This document shows positions 34,508 through 47,040 of a stretch of DNA of 64,000 bases, one piece after another (the first letter of the stretch is position 1; each line of letters starts with the position of its first letter). Origin of the DNA: Proteles cristata cristata (taxonomy: Eukaryota; Chordata; Mammalia; Carnivora; Hyaenidae). A model generated the notes under the pieces. That model was not told where the DNA came from. It saw only the letters and a program-made list of their open reading frames with translations, and searched no databases. The translations under genes were made by a program, and so were the position numbers. The DNA lies in assembly GCA_017311185.1 (NCBI GenBank), contig JAESUZ010002717.1:62001-126000 (forward strand), given 5' to 3'.

Positions 34508-34684
34508 GCTCCGGGGTGTTTCGGTCAGTTAAGCATCCGACTCTTGATTTTGGCTCGTCATGATCTCCTGGTTGGTAGGATGGGTTCTTTGCTGACCGTG
34601 CGGAGCTTGCTTGGGATTCCGTCTGCCCCACCCCTGCTTGCGAGCTTTCTCTCTCTCACTCTCTCCAAATAAATAAACATTTGA
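34508..34684 (+). repeat. CAN-SINE, diverged
   Basis: GTTTCGGTCAGTTAAGCATC head; B box deleted; tail runs into a GGAA repeat. Confidence 0.88.
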
Positions 34685-34752
34685 AAGGAAGGAGGGAGGA
34701 AGGAAGGAAGGAAGGAAGGGAGGGAGGGAGGGAGGGAGGAAGGGAGGAAGCT
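34685..34752. repeat. (GGAA/GGGA)n tract grown from a SINE tail
   Basis: GGAAGGAAGGAAGGAAGGGA and GGGAGGGAGGGAGG immediately after the SINE poly-A. Confidence 0.93.
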
Positions 34753-37282
34753 ATTGCATAAATCCTAGCTGAGGTCCTAACTTCCAGTTTTCAGGTACCT
34801 GCTATGGAACTGCAATAAAGGGACATTTTGAAGGATGAAATAACAGACTTCAGTGATAGGTCATTCGCTAATAAGAAGGGTTTATTCTAGTGAGAGTAAA
34901 ATATCTCTATAACGAGACTGAGCCCAGTCAAGCTGCATAGATGTTCTTCTTGTTTGTTCAGATGATGACACTTGGATACTTAAATTGACCCCCTCGGGAG
35001 ATGCCCTTTTGAACAAGCAACATTTGGGGGATAAGGTAATGACAATAACAGTCCCATAGAAGTGTCTCTAACATCATATCTGTATCAGCTCCATCCTTAG
35101 TTGGCTACTGTATGAAGTACTCATTCAGTATTAGCACAAGGAGTTAGATTACAGTTGACTGGGTTCTGTCCCCAATTCCTCCAGCCAGCTAAGGACGTCA
35201 GCTGCCACATCTGGCATCATAATTATGCATTTCCTTTGAATAAACTTCACAAGTCTACTTCATAGCCATCCTCAGACCAATCATAGTTTAAACCGACATA
35301 TTGGCTGGAAGAGGCAAAATATGGGTTGAGATGACATCATTTTAAGCCAGTTATTATTTGCATTCATATTCTAGTGACTGAGTGTCTCAAACACGGAATA
35401 GCGTATTTTTTCCCTCATGTAAAAGTGATCTGGAGTAGGTAGATCCAGGGTAGGGATGACAGTGCCATGAAGTTATCAAGGACCCAAGCTCCTCTGTCCT
35501 CAGAGTTGCTTCATGATCCATGACAGCCTCCACAGCGCCAACCATCTCACCTCCTTCCCACGAAGAGGAAAGGACAAAAGGTTGGGCCCCTGCTCTCTCC
35601 CTTTTAAGAATCCTTTGTGGTAGATTCACCCAACAAATTCCACTCAGTTTAGGTACAAAGCTACAACTTAGCTACCGAGGAGGCTGGGAAATGTAGTCAT
35701 TTAGCTGTGCACATTTCCAATATGAAAAGTGTGAAATTCTAGAACTAAAGGGAAAATGAGTAGTGGATTGGCAGTCACCTCTGTCACATATCTTTATACA
35801 AGTCATTATTTCCACGTGCTTGGATATGAACCCTGGCTGTTCATGGAATGATCTGAGCCACATTCTTCTTTTTTTTTCCCTCTCTTTTTCTTTATACCCT
35901 TCATATCCTACCCAGGCAGGAAACTAAGTGAGAATTCCTGTACAACCTTTCCCTTCACATAGCTGGGATTGCTAATAGGGACAAAGACCGTGCTTAAATT
36001 GCTAAAATGAAATCAGTGATCCAGGCCAAAAGAGAAAGTGATGGTAGAGATATATACAATCAGTGAGCTTCCCCCATCCCCATATCTTCAGGCTAATTGT
36101 AATTAGATTGCACACCTGAAGAACACATTAACTACTGGAAAAGCAGAAGAGGAGCCTGCTTCAGAATGAAAGTGTTTTATTGAACAAGGCATGTAGTGGG
36201 TTGATTGTATCCATAAAGGGAGAAGGGAACCAATGTTATCGCGCAGACCTCCTCATGGCCTACGTACTAGGTCAAAGGCTCTATATCACCTCTTAATTTA
36301 CACATCTCTGTGCAGTGGCTTATCATTCCTCTTTTGCATGAAGATCATAAGTGATGTGTCCAAGTCACACACACAGCAACTAGGTAGTAGGGCTGAGATT
36401 TGAATGTACTCTGTTGCTCTCTTTTGTTAACCCTGACATGCTCTGTGCACTTAAATAACTGCCACACCCTCTCCCACATTCAGGTCATAATTCTTGGACC
36501 TGAAGCTTGACACATAATATATACCATCTCACCAGGTAAAAACAAACAAACAGACAAACATAGCCAATCCATTCTATGTAAGGAGTGAGTTGGTCTGTCA
36601 ATTATCATACGACAAAGATCCAATTAATATCCCAGGATTATCATGAAGTAAAATTGAATTCAGGGATACAGTTCTAAGAATAATTCTTGAGAGCAACCCA
36701 GGGTGAACTGACTCACATCACTGAGGACAATGACCAAGAAGCATAAGGATCTGAGACTGGCTACATGTCCTGGCCAGCATGTGCCAGGGGCGGCACCCCG
36801 CAGCAGGGAGCCAGAGTAGGTGAGCAGGAGGCTTGGCCTTGTACACAGAAGTTCACGCCAGAACCTCTGGACAGGTTTACGTCCACTGGCAATAGTATGA
36901 ACTAGAAATGTCCTATAACACTAGCCATCCTGGCCAACGTTCTCCCCCTGCCCCCCACTCTGGTGCTGACTTACATCTTCACTGGCTCTTTTGTGGGGAA
37001 ATAGCATAAAACTGTGGAAAACAAGACTACAAGTGTTTTCACCCTAAGAATATTAATTTAGTCTAAGGAACTACTCAGCTATACACTGGTATAAGATATT
37101 CTGGGTGGTTATGAAAGAAGGCTGATGGATTACTCCTGTATGGAGTTGGAAGAGTATCTTCTCAGTGATATAGAAACCAGAAGCTCTCTTAATCTCAACA
37201 CTAACTCTGAACATTCAACTCTCCCCTGAGAAGACATCTCAGTTTCGTCCCAGAACAGTTTAGCACTTAATCCGGTTGTTAG
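34753..37282. other. SOD2-WTAP spacer, largely free of young repeats
   Basis: 2.5 kb without any CAN-SINE; a MIR relic at about 36265-36475 (AACTAGGTAGTAGGGCTGAG, GATTTGAATGTACTC). No gene recognised. The absence of SINEs may be chance or reflect a regulatory region. Confidence 0.5.
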
Positions 37283-37370
37283 GGACTGTATTGTGTCCCT
37301 CCAAACTCATATGTTGAAGGCATAACCCCCCAGTTCCTCATAATGTGACTGTATTTGGAGATAGGACCTT

Positions 37371-37475
37371 TATTTTTTATTAAGATTTATTTATTTTTCA
37401 GAAAGACAGAGCGTGAATGGGGGAGGGACAGAGAGAGAGGAAGACACAGAATCCAAAGCAGCCACCCAGGTGCCT
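37371..37475 (-). repeat. Truncated CAN-SINE in MLT1
   Basis: Antisense A-tail and CT region, then a jump to the far head end (CCACCCAGGTGCC): the middle is deleted. Confidence 0.82.
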
Positions 37476-37524
37476 GGAGACAGGGCCTTTAATGAGGTGT
37501 TCAAATTAAAATGAGAGTATTAGA

Positions 37525-37712
37525 GGCACCCAGGTGGTTCAGTCTGTTGGGCACCAGACTTCGCTTAGGTCATGATCTCATGGTTTGTGAGTTCAAGCCC
37601 TGCTCTCTGCTGTCAGCTCAGAGCCCATTTAGGGTCCTCTGTCCCCCCCTCTCTCTGTGCTTCCCCTGCTTGCACTCTCTTTCTCAAAAATAAATATAAA
37701 TAAATAAATAAA
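37525..37712 (+). repeat. CAN-SINE in MLT1
   Basis: Sense; GGCACCCAGGTGGTTCAGTC head; duplication AAAATGAGAG at 37509 and 37711. Confidence 0.9.
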
Positions 37713-37935
37713 ATGAGAGCATGAGGGTGGGCCCTGAACCAGTGTGACAGGTGTCCTTATTAAGGAGATAAAGACCATCACACACAGGCTGAGAGGCAAC
37801 CATCGGCAAGCCAAGGAGAGAGACCTAAGGAGAAATCAATCCTGCTGACAGCTTGATCTCAGACTCCCAGCTTCCAGTACTGTGGGAAAATAGATTTCTG
37901 TCTGTTAAAGCCAGCCAGGTATTTGGCTTTACCAG

Positions 37936-38808
37936 TCCAAGCAAACTATTAGGGCAGCTCACCACTTTCTATAATCCAATCTGGTTATCAGGCTGTCAGC
38001 CACTGTTGAGTTTTAACCGCAATCACAAGGTCTCCTTCCTACCTGGGATTCCTCCCATCGCATTCCCCTCCCCTTTCCCCTACTCCTTCGGAAGGCTTGC
38101 TGGCACTTACCTGCAGGGATGGAAAGGGAGGTCTACCCCCAGGGGGGACGGCCTTTCTCAGCCGGCTCCTGCATCCATGTCAACTGGCCCCAGGTCCCAA
38201 TCCCAGCCACACTCTGGGGTTGAGACTGGTGTGGTTCAACTTCATTTGAATAGCCCCACACGTGTACAAGTGTTTTTCTACAAATGATGCGCCTGGCTCA
38301 GCCTCACCCCAGCTGGCTCTCTGTCATGTAGACCCCCTGCCCCTGCCTAGGTGTGGCCCTGTCTCTGTTTGGCCCCCCTCTCCCTTTTCTGAGTGAATGC
38401 TCCTTTGATCAACGTGCCACCACAAGGGCATCCTGGATGACGCTTCCTCGCTCGCCATGCTCCCTTAAGACTAACTGCTTGGTGACTCCACCTTCAGAAA
38501 AACTCTGACAAAAAGTGGGTTTCAGGGTCCGGGTTCACCCCCAATGTTCCATGACCCCCCTTTCTCCGAGGGAGAGAATAGAGAGCAAAATGGGAAAGGG
38601 GCAAACCCCACACTCTGTTAAATTCCAGAACAGCTCTTCTTTTCAATCCCCGCTCCCATATTTCCCATTGGAAAAAGCTGTCAAACCTGCACAGACTATC
38701 CACGACATGAGCCTCTCCACCTTTCATCCAGACGCTAGGGAGCTCATAATCTTTAGTAGCCACTGACTCCATTAGTTGGAGTTGGAGGGTGAATGAGAGA
38801 GGATTTCA
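37936..38808. other. Intergenic, no gene recognised
   Basis: Pyrimidine-rich, moderate GC; the 144-codon frame at 37853-38287 starts inside the MLT1 LTR and is not credible as a gene. Confidence 0.5.
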
Positions 38809-39050
38809 GGGGCACCTGGATGGCTCAATTGGTTAAGCATCTGACTTCTGCTCAGGTCATGAGCTCACAATTTGTGGGTTCCAGCCCTGCATCGGGCTCT
38901 GTGCTGACAGCTCAGAGCCTAGAACCCGTGTTGGATTCTGTGTTTCCCTCTCTCTCTGTCCCTCCACTGCTCGCACTCTGTCTCTCTCTCTCTCTTGCTC
39001 TCAAAATTAAATAAACATTAATAAAATTTTTAATTTTTTAATTAAAAAAA
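38809..39050 (+). repeat. CAN-SINE
   Basis: Sense; duplication close to GAGAGGATTTCA / GAAAGGATTTCA. Confidence 0.92.
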
Positions 39051-39818
39051 GAAAGGATTTCAATTGGTGCTTTAACCTTCGTGTTCTGTTATTCTTTAAA
39101 CAATGAGGTACAGTGTACTAAACTTGTTAAGAGTTCTGTTAAAACCAGCCACATCCTTACCCTCAGTAGCTTTGTCACAGACCTGGGAAGCCTGTCACTC
39201 AGGAAGGATTGTGGCATTTGAGTGCTGATGAGAAGGCCCGAGGCTACCCAAACTCTGGAGTCTGGGTTCAAAGGCCAGAGCTCACAGAGCAGTGCTACAT
39301 TTTGGAACACAAGACTCTGTTGCAGGGTTTGCCCTGCATCCTGTAGGATATTTATCCACCCCCCCCACCCCCCCACCGCCACTACTCACTGGATGTCAGT
39401 AGCACTCACCCCACTCCAGCTGTGACAAACAAAAGATGTCTCAAACATTGCCAAATGTCCCCTGGTGGCCAAATCATCTCCAGCTGAGAACCACTGTCCT
39501 AAAGGTAAAACTATTACAAAAATGTCAAACCAAGTGAGTTAGTCAGCAAAGGAGACCAGACTGAGGAAGACATCAGCCCCATGCTGTTTTCAGCAGAATA
39601 TAGTAGCAGTGTTCATACACAGTCCACAGCAACTGCTCTCCAGGTTAACAGACATCAGCATAGGAATAGATGCCCATAGACATGCATGATCAGGGCCAGA
39701 TCACTCACTGCTGCCCCACGTTAGATGCTTGGGTTGGATGCTTACCAAGAGTCAAGTGTATTCATTCCCCAAACATTTATGCCTAGTTTTACTCATTTAC
39801 TAGTTACTGAAATTATAT

Positions 39819-39926
39819 GATTTAAAAACATTTTTTAAGTGGACTCCATACCCAACGTGGGGCTCGAACTCACAACCCTGGGATCGAGAGTCACACACTC
39901 TACTGACGGAGCCAGCCAGGTGCCCT
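39819..39926 (-). repeat. Short old CAN-SINE
   Basis: Antisense; CCCAACGTGGGGCTCGAAC then GAGCCAGCCAGGTGCCCT; flanks share AAATTATRTGAYTT. Confidence 0.85.
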
Positions 39927-40453
39927 AAAATTATGTGACTTGATTCGGTAGTGTGTAAACTGATGAAATGTGAGAAAGGAAGTTATTTTGATGAAAACTA
40001 AAGGGAATACTTTGTAAAGTTTCAATAAAGGTGATCCACTAAAACTAATCGCTGTTCACTTAAGTGTGGGCAAGACAAATACAGAAAATTGGGAAAGTCG
40101 CCAAACACCGGCAGGATCAGATTGCTTTGCAGGTGTTCCCACTTCACTCCGGAGAACTGTAAACAGAAACTGTAGACAGTGCATTGTTAGTGTGGTCACA
40201 GGGAGCTCCAGTCATTTCCTGGCTCTTCATCTGAAACGTTTTGAATATACGCATTGGCATGTTTTAAGTTAAAATGCATTGTGAACGGTGAGGCGACATT
40301 TCATTCTGACCCCACCATTTTGATCACATGGAATAAGAAGACGTTATTTCTTAGTACTACATGAAGAGCAAATCTCCGTGTAAACACTTTGGAAGTTGTG
40401 CTTAAATGACTGGTCTTTGGACATAATGTCTATTTTTATTAAAATGTGACTTT
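39927..40453. other. Intergenic, no gene recognised
   Basis: AT-rich; nothing recognised. Confidence 0.5.
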
Positions 40454-40663
40454 CTGGACACCTGCATGGCTCAGTTGGTTGAGTGGCCGACTCTTGGCTT
40501 TGACTCAGGGATAGAGCCCCATGTCCGGCTCCACGCTGGGCAAGGGCCTGCTTGAGATTCTCTCTCTTGCTCTCTCTCCCACTCTGCCCATCTCCTCCAC
40601 CTCTATACCCGCTCTCTCTCTCTCTAAAAAATTATTAAATAAATAGATAAATAAATAGATAAA
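40454..40663 (+). repeat. CAN-SINE, diverged
   Basis: Sense; duplication AAAATGTGACTTTCTG / AAAATTTGACTTTCTG. Confidence 0.9.
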
Positions 40664-40767
40664 ATTTGACTTTCTGCTGGCCTAGTTTTCTTTTGGGTTC
40701 GGTATAAAGCAGAGATTTGGTTTTCTTTTCTTGAGCTTTCCTGGAACACCATGCAGTTTGTTTTTTT

Positions 40768-40973
40768 CTTAACATGCATTTATTTTTGAGAGACAGAGAT
40801 AGAGCATGAGCAGGGGAGAGGCAGAGAGAGAGGGAGACACAGAACACAGAGCAGGCTCCAGGCTCTGAATTGTCAGCACGGAGCCTGACATGGGGCCCGA
40901 ACCCACGAACAGCCAGATCATGAGCTGAGCCGAAGTCGGATGCTTAACCCACTGAGCCACCCAGGGCCCCTTT
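40768..40973 (-). repeat. CAN-SINE
   Basis: Antisense, nearly full length (TTATTTTTGAGAGACAGAG ... CACTGAGCCACCCAGGGCCC). Confidence 0.93.
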
Positions 40974-41380
40974 AGTCTTTCTGCTTCTTGACTGAGTTCT
41001 GGGTGAGAGACTATCAGTGACAGATGGCCTCCCCAAACCACAAGAGACAGTGTCCCACAACTGTCAGGCAAGACAATAGTAGTCAAGGAAGCTCTCCCAC
41101 AGGCCCTTCCCTCCCCAGCCATGAGCACGAACAACCCCCACACCTCCTCTCTCCTGCAGCTCAGCCCCCGGGAAGTCAGAAACCAGGGTTAACATGCTAA
41201 GAGAGGAGGAGCCAGAGACTAAGGCCTGAGACTAGAAGAGCCAATCAGCTTCCCCTTCCTCCTCCCTCGAAGGGACAAGTCCCTGTCAGGGGTGTATACA
41301 GAGGACTGGGCATTTAAGACTGAGCCTGTGTTCCAACTTAAAGTAATTGTATGACTTTCATCACTTACAATTTAAATAAA

Positions 41381-41565
41381 GGGCGGTGCCTGGGTAGCTC
41401 TGTCAGTTAACGGTCCAACTCTTGATTTCAGCTCAGGTCATAATCTCATGGTTCCTGAGTTTGAGCCCCACTGTCTGCGGGGACAGTGAGTAGCCTGCTT
41501 GGGATTCTCTGTCATTCCACCATCCCCCACCTCAAAATAAATAAATAAACAAACAAACAAAAAAT
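41381..41565 (+). repeat. CAN-SINE, internally deleted
   Basis: Sense; head GTGCCTGGGTAGCTCTGTCA; shortened CT region; AAATAAATAAACAAAC tail. Confidence 0.88.
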
Positions 41566-41907
41566 GGTCACGGGACCAGCATTTTGGTCCAGGGGCAAAG
41601 AAAAAACTGAGCTCAGCAGGCAAATGTAATGACACAGTGTCTAATCACATCCCACAAGTCATTGCCACCCAATGTGACGGTGACACATCAAGTCTATGTC
41701 TACAAGAAATTCTCCCGGATTTCTGGTGTTTGAGTAGCACTTCTTCATATTTCTAGCAGCAGTGTGCATTTTGTGTCCCTCTGAGTCCGTCCCAGCAGTC
41801 ATTTCAGTGGGGATTTTAGAGGCGAGTGTGTGCTCATACCACCTTGTCCGGGAGTGCCCACCTCTAATCAGCCCACATGTGACTTTAAATTTAGAAAGTA
41901 GTAAGGA

Positions 41908-42120
41908 AGGGCACCTGGGTGGTTCGGGCAGTGAAGCGTCTGACTTTGGCTCAGGTCATGATCTCATGGTCTGTGAGTTCGAGCCCCGCACCAGGCTCTG
42001 TGCTGACAGCTCAGAGCCCGGAACCTGCTTCCGATTCTGTGTCTCCTTCTCTTTCTCTGCCTCTCCCCCATTCATGCTCTGTCTCTCTAAAAAAAAAAAA
42101 TTAAAAAAAACGAAAAGAAA
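41908..42120 (+). repeat. CAN-SINE
   Basis: Sense; duplication GAAAGTAGTAAGGA / GAAAATAGTATGGA. Confidence 0.92.
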
Positions 42121-42817
42121 ATAGTATGGAAAGTTACCACTTAGGTTCTTTGAGACCTTTTAGGACATCCTGAGCTGGTCTTGAAATTCCTTTAGGAGAG
42201 TAATAGTTGAGAGTAACTAACACTCGCTGCTCTAACAGGTGGACCCCCGCTTCTCCAGAGTCCCTGTTGCAGCCTAGTGTGCGTGTCCCCACCTCCCCTC
42301 CACCAGCTGACCCTCGGCCTGGGCCCAGCCTGGACATGCCAGACAGCCTCCTGCCCACATACCGTTATGTGGAGCTCAGCCATGCGGCCACATCTGACCA
42401 CAAGGCAAGTGAGGCCATGTAGGTCACTTCTGTGACCAAGATGAAGAGGAAATGGGCCTTGTGAATGGGGTCACACACGTGCATGCACACACACACACAC
42501 ACGCGCGCACACACACACACAAAATGAAGGGTTCTAAACCTGGTCATTGTAATAAATGTTAAGATGTAAATTAATAGTCACGAGAGACCAAGAAATGTGA
42601 TGACGTAATTCTATCAGTCACTTTCTAAACAATTTAGACATGCAATAAATGTACACTTTAGCTGAATGCCTAATAGGTTTTAACCAATAGTTGATCAAAG
42701 ACAAATACAGCACCCTCTTAGAATGGACTTTTGAAATTCAAGAACTAATCTGAAATTCTAGTTGAAACAAATAAAATGATTCTCTTACTAAAACATTCAG
42801 TAGTAGTTGAATGTAAT
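42121..42817. other. Intergenic with a (CA)n tract
   Basis: No gene recognised; alternating CA/CG repeat at 42475-42521. Confidence 0.55.
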
Positions 42818-42887
42818 TTTTTATTATTTTTTCATTTTATTATTTTTTTGAAAGAGGGAGTGCAAGCACAAGGAAGCGAGGGGCAGA

Positions 42888-42923
<36 letters not shown>

Positions 42924-43056
42924 CCCAAGCAGTCCCAAGCAGGCACCATGCTCAGCAAGAGCCTGACTTGGAGCTTGACCCCACGACCATGAGACCATGG
43001 CCTGAGCTAAAATCAAGAGCCGGATGCTCAACCAACTGAGCTACCCAGGCATCCCA
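42818..43056 (-). repeat. CAN-SINE with expanded (GA)n
   Basis: Antisense; the CT region has become an uninterrupted AG run (about 42891-42920). Confidence 0.9.
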
Positions 43057-43380
43057 ATTTTAATTTTTTTCTATGCATCACTCAGTGCACATTCCAGTAA
43101 GTGTATTTTTAGTCCCTTCTATCCATATATTTAACAGTAGTATTTAACTTAATTTTAAATACTTGATATCATAACAATTTCTTAGCATGTCAACTGCTAG
43201 ATTACTGCTCAGGTGACTGCTGTGCCTCATAATAACTATCATTATCAGTTGAAGCATACGCGTGGATTTATTATTGCAAGGGTCAAATCCAGTAATATTT
43301 AATGGTGCTTGTGAAAGTTCATTTTAATAATGAATTTTATGTAGAAAGATAATTATTAAGAGCATTTAAAAGCTAAATAC

Positions 43381-43590
43381 AGGGGTGCCTGAGTGGCTCA
43401 GTCAGTTGAGCATCTGACTTCGGCTCTGATCATGATCTCGTAATTTGTGAGTTCAAGCCCAGTGTCGGGCTATGTGCTGACAGCTTGGAGTCTGGAGCCT
43501 GCTTTTGGATTCTCCCTCTCTCTCTACCATTTCCCCACTTGCTCTCTGTCTCTTTGTCTCTCTTTAAAATAAATGAAAATTTAAAAATTT
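43381..43590 (+). repeat. CAN-SINE, first of a tandem pair
   Basis: Sense; the left duplication AAAAGCTAAATACA is matched only beyond the second SINE (AAAGCTAAACACA at about 43837). Confidence 0.9.
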
Positions 43591-43592
43591 TT

Positions 43593-43835
43593 TAGTGGCG
43601 TCTGGGTGGCTTAGTCGGTTAAGTGTCCGACTTTTGCTTAGGTCATGATCTTGCAGTTCGTGGGTTCGAGCTCTGCATCAGGCTTTGTGCTGACTGCCAG
43701 CTCGGAGCCTGGAGCCAATTTCAGAGTCTGTATCTCCCTCTTTCTCTGACCCTCCCCTGCTCACGCTGTCCGTCTGTCTGTCTGTCTCTCTCTCCTAGAA
43801 ATAAATAAAAAAATATTTAAAAAAAATTTTTTTAA
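43593..43835 (+). repeat. CAN-SINE of the CTGACTGCCAGCTC subfamily
   Basis: Sense; inserted in the A-tail of the preceding SINE; has GTCCGTCTGTCTGTCTGTCT expansion and TCTCCTAGAAATAAAT end. Confidence 0.92.
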
Positions 43836-43990
43836 AGCTAAACACATTTGAAGGTAGGTTGAAGTTAATGAGAATGTTAACTATTATATAGATAACTTTA
43901 GGAAGACCCTTATATTATTTTGAGTCAATAAATGTTTATAAGAATTTAATTGATATTGAACAGAAGAGAGACGTATTTAGCTTTTTATAG

Positions 43991-44205
43991 ACTTTTTTTT
44001 TAAATGTTTTATTTATTTCTAGGAGAGAGAGACAGCATGAGCAGGGGGAGGGTCAGAGAGAGAGGGAGTCACAGACTGAAACAGGCTCCAGGCTCTGAGC
44101 TGGCAGTCAGCACAGAGCCCGATGTGGGGCTCGAACCCACGAACCACGAAATCATGACCCAAGCGAAAGTTGGACGCTTAACCAACTAAGCCACCCAGGC
44201 GCCCC
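43991..44205 (-). repeat. CAN-SINE of the CTGACTGCCAGCTC subfamily
   Basis: Antisense, near consensus (TTTCTAGGAGAGAGAGACAG, CTGGCAGTCAGCACAGAGCC, CACCCAGGCGCCCC). Confidence 0.93.
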
Positions 44206-44331
44206 ATTTTTTAAAAAGGTTTTACATAATGAATATACATTGATAAAACTAACTGTTAGAATTTCAGTGAACTCAGACCCTAAGACGATGTTCGTGCCAT
44301 GCTACATCTAATGACTATTGAAAATAATCTG

Positions 44332-44560
44332 AGAGGCCTGGGTGGCTCATTCAGTTAAGTGTCTGATTCCGGCTCAGGTCATGATCTCACAGTTCATAGG
44401 TTTGAGCCCATCTTCAGGCTCTGTGCTGACAGTGTGGAGTCTGCTTGGGATTCTCTCTCCCTCTCTCTCTCTCTGCCCTTCCTCCACTCATGCCCCTCCA
44501 CTCTCTCTCTTCCTCCCTCTCCCTCTCTCTCTCTCAAAAATAAATAAGCATTTAAAAGAG
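44332..44560 (+). repeat. CAN-SINE
   Basis: Sense; flanks share GAAAATAATC; long CT/TCCC region. Confidence 0.92.
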
Positions 44561-44561
44561 A

Positions 44562-47021
44562 GAAAATAATCCAAACAGCACGCCTAGAGCATATATGACC
44601 GACACTGTCGCCCCAGGTGAATATGACATAACTTAAGCTATTACACAATCACTTGGGTAGCAGAAGGCCAGGGATGGCCCAGATGATAGCAAAGTGAGCA
44701 CTTGACTCCAGCTTTCCAAAGGCCAAGGCTGAAGGCTCATACATAGCGGATTTTGGAAAAATACCTAGGTCAAAGCTACACCACGGTTTACCCTTTAAAA
44801 ACTTAATATTTATAATCTTTGTAATGCCTTCTAGTAAGATTCCTATACAAAAAAAAAATTCCCGCAGATTATCTGCTGTGATTTATCTTCCATGTCTTGT
44901 TCCTCCCCTATTTTCAATGGCTGAGGCCCACGAGCACTTCCTGGCCCCTGCCAGTCCCTTCTAGGGGCTGGATCCCCTTCTCTGCATCTGGGCATCCGCT
45001 TCTCCGCATATAACTCCTACTCAGGTTACAATTAGCACCAATGCCCCAAGGCTCCACTTCTGCCCCGCATCTCCTTCTACCTCTGGAAGTCCTTCAGGCT
45101 GAGCCCTGCTCAGAGAATGGATCTCTGAAAACATCTGTTTACCTAAACACATCTAAATTTTCCATGCCTTCTGGACATGGCCTTGGACAGCCTGGCTTTC
45201 CTTATTCAGAAAGAGTATGTGGCTGCTGCAGCCCCTTTTAGAGTGTCTCCTGCCCAAATCTGCCCTCATTATCATTTTGCTGTTTCTCTGCTTGGGGCAG
45301 AAGCACTACTCAAATTTACTGGATCATTTGGCTAGATTCAGCACTTACTTCCTAGGCAACAAGAACAAAATCCCCCTCCATGGTGCCTAAGCTTTCTCCT
45401 GCTGAGAGGGGAACTCCTTCTTTGGCTCAAGGGTCTACAGGCATAAAATAAGGATGCTCCAAAGAGGGACTCTTACTTTTATCATAATATTGGGCTGAGG
45501 AGATTAAACATACTTTAAGTTACACTGTCTGCAATTGTTGTATCTTTATTCTGCTAAAGCTTTCTATTTTTGTTTATGTTCCTAAAGGGAACCTGATGTG
45601 TTTGTTTTAATAGAGTAGACTCTGAGATCAGCTTCAACTTTGTCCAAGCTGAGGCTTTACCTCTTCTTATCGTTATTTAACCTCTCTGTGCCTCCACTGT
45701 CCCACCTCCCAAATGGGACTAATACAAACCCCTTCCTGCCCTAGATGTCAGCTTGTGAGAACTAATGAAACAATGTATGTTAAGCATTCAGCAAAGTGTT
45801 AACCATCATTTTCCTTCTGTCTGTAACTTTCTCCATATTCTTTTTCCTCTCCAGAAACCCAGGGCCTCAGTCATCCCTGAGTCCCCACTGTGTGACACAC
45901 CTCACACAGAATTATCCCTCCTCAAGAGGGATGAGCCCGGCTTTGATCTGGAACATTCTAGCACATTCCATTTGGACTTCATCAACCCCTTTTCCTGACT
46001 GTAAGCCTTCCTGACTGTAAGCCACCCTCTCATTCCCCAGGCTGGGCCTGAGGAGTCATTTTCTAAGAGTCCACATCGACTAGGCTTTGACCAAGGGTTT
46101 GGGAGCACAGCGTTTAGAGTGTTTGCTTTGATTTCATCACTAGGTGGTGCTCTTTCCCCGAGTACTATAAAGCACTTCCTGTTTTGCAATTTGTTGAAAA
46201 GCTGTTAACAACTGATTCAGAGTGCCCAGGTTCTGAGAAACTCCTACCCTCAGGGTTTTCCCAATCAACCACATCCTGGCTCCCTGACGACGTTTTGATT
46301 TGTAGCCTTCGCTGGCAAGGGTGGAGGACTTGGCTGGAGAGAGTGGTTGCTATCTAAAAATTTTCTGTCTTGTTGAGCTGCTCCTTCCTTGGTCCTTTGG
46401 TAATGGGGAGCTGGGGTTTTTTTGGGCGTGGGGCGGGGGCAGGGGGCATGTTTTGTCTTGCTATTTTCAGATTGCCTGCTCCTGATATTTTTGAAGGCAA
46501 AAAGCAAGCCCCGGGAATGCACCTTCGTGTTGTCCTTGGGTCCTGAAGTCAGTGTGCCTTTCTCATGCCTGTTTCTTTCATAGGTTAACATCCAGGATTT
46601 TTGTTGTTGTTGTGCTTAGTGAAGGGAACACAGAACAGTATGTCTGCTTCTTTCCCCCAAAGTGGAAATCTTCCAGAACTGCTGTGTGGAAGATGGTTTT
46701 GATGGGTGGCAGGCGACGGACTAGGAAGCTGTTTTCCATGAGAAAGTATGAAGATCTAGATGTAAGCAGCAGCAGTGCGCACAGATGAGTGGGGCAGAGA
46801 AAATTTTAAGACGTTAATAAACGCAGGAATGAGCAATGCAACAAGTTGAATGTTGTTCCTAACGGACGTCTGTAGCAGGTAGTCAGCCGGGCGCCTGGAG
46901 CCATCGCTCTTCTCTGGCAGAAGTACAGATTTCAGTTGTCAGGAGTGAGTCGGGCACATGGTTTTTGGATGGACTGTCTCCTGAGCTGGTGGTTTGTGGG
47001 CAATTAAAGACTGTCCTTTTT
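44562..47021. other. SINE-free stretch of the SOD2-WTAP spacer
   Basis: 2.46 kb without CAN-SINEs. An antisense MIR relic lies at about 45620-45800 (CTCTCTGTGCCTCCACTGTC, AAATGGGACTAATAC). No gene recognised. Confidence 0.5.
45620..45800 (-). repeat. MIR relic
   Basis: Reverse-oriented MIR pattern: TAGACTCTGAGATCAGC, AACCTCTCTGTGCCTCC, GTGAGAACTAATGAAACAAT and AGCATTCAGCAAAGTG. Confidence 0.7.
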
Positions 47022-47040
47022 AAAAACTAGAGGAGTTTTC

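Larger units (their letters stand above)
37283..37935 (+). mobile_element. MLT1 (ERVL-MaLR) LTR split by two SINEs
   Basis: Begins ACTGTATTGTGTCCCTCCAA with CATATGTTGAAGGCATAACC; resumes at about 37476-37520 and 37715-37925 with GACAGGTGTCCTTATTAAGG, AAGCCAAGGAGAGAG and GAAAATAGATTTCTG. Same family as the copy at 4890. Confidence 0.82.
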
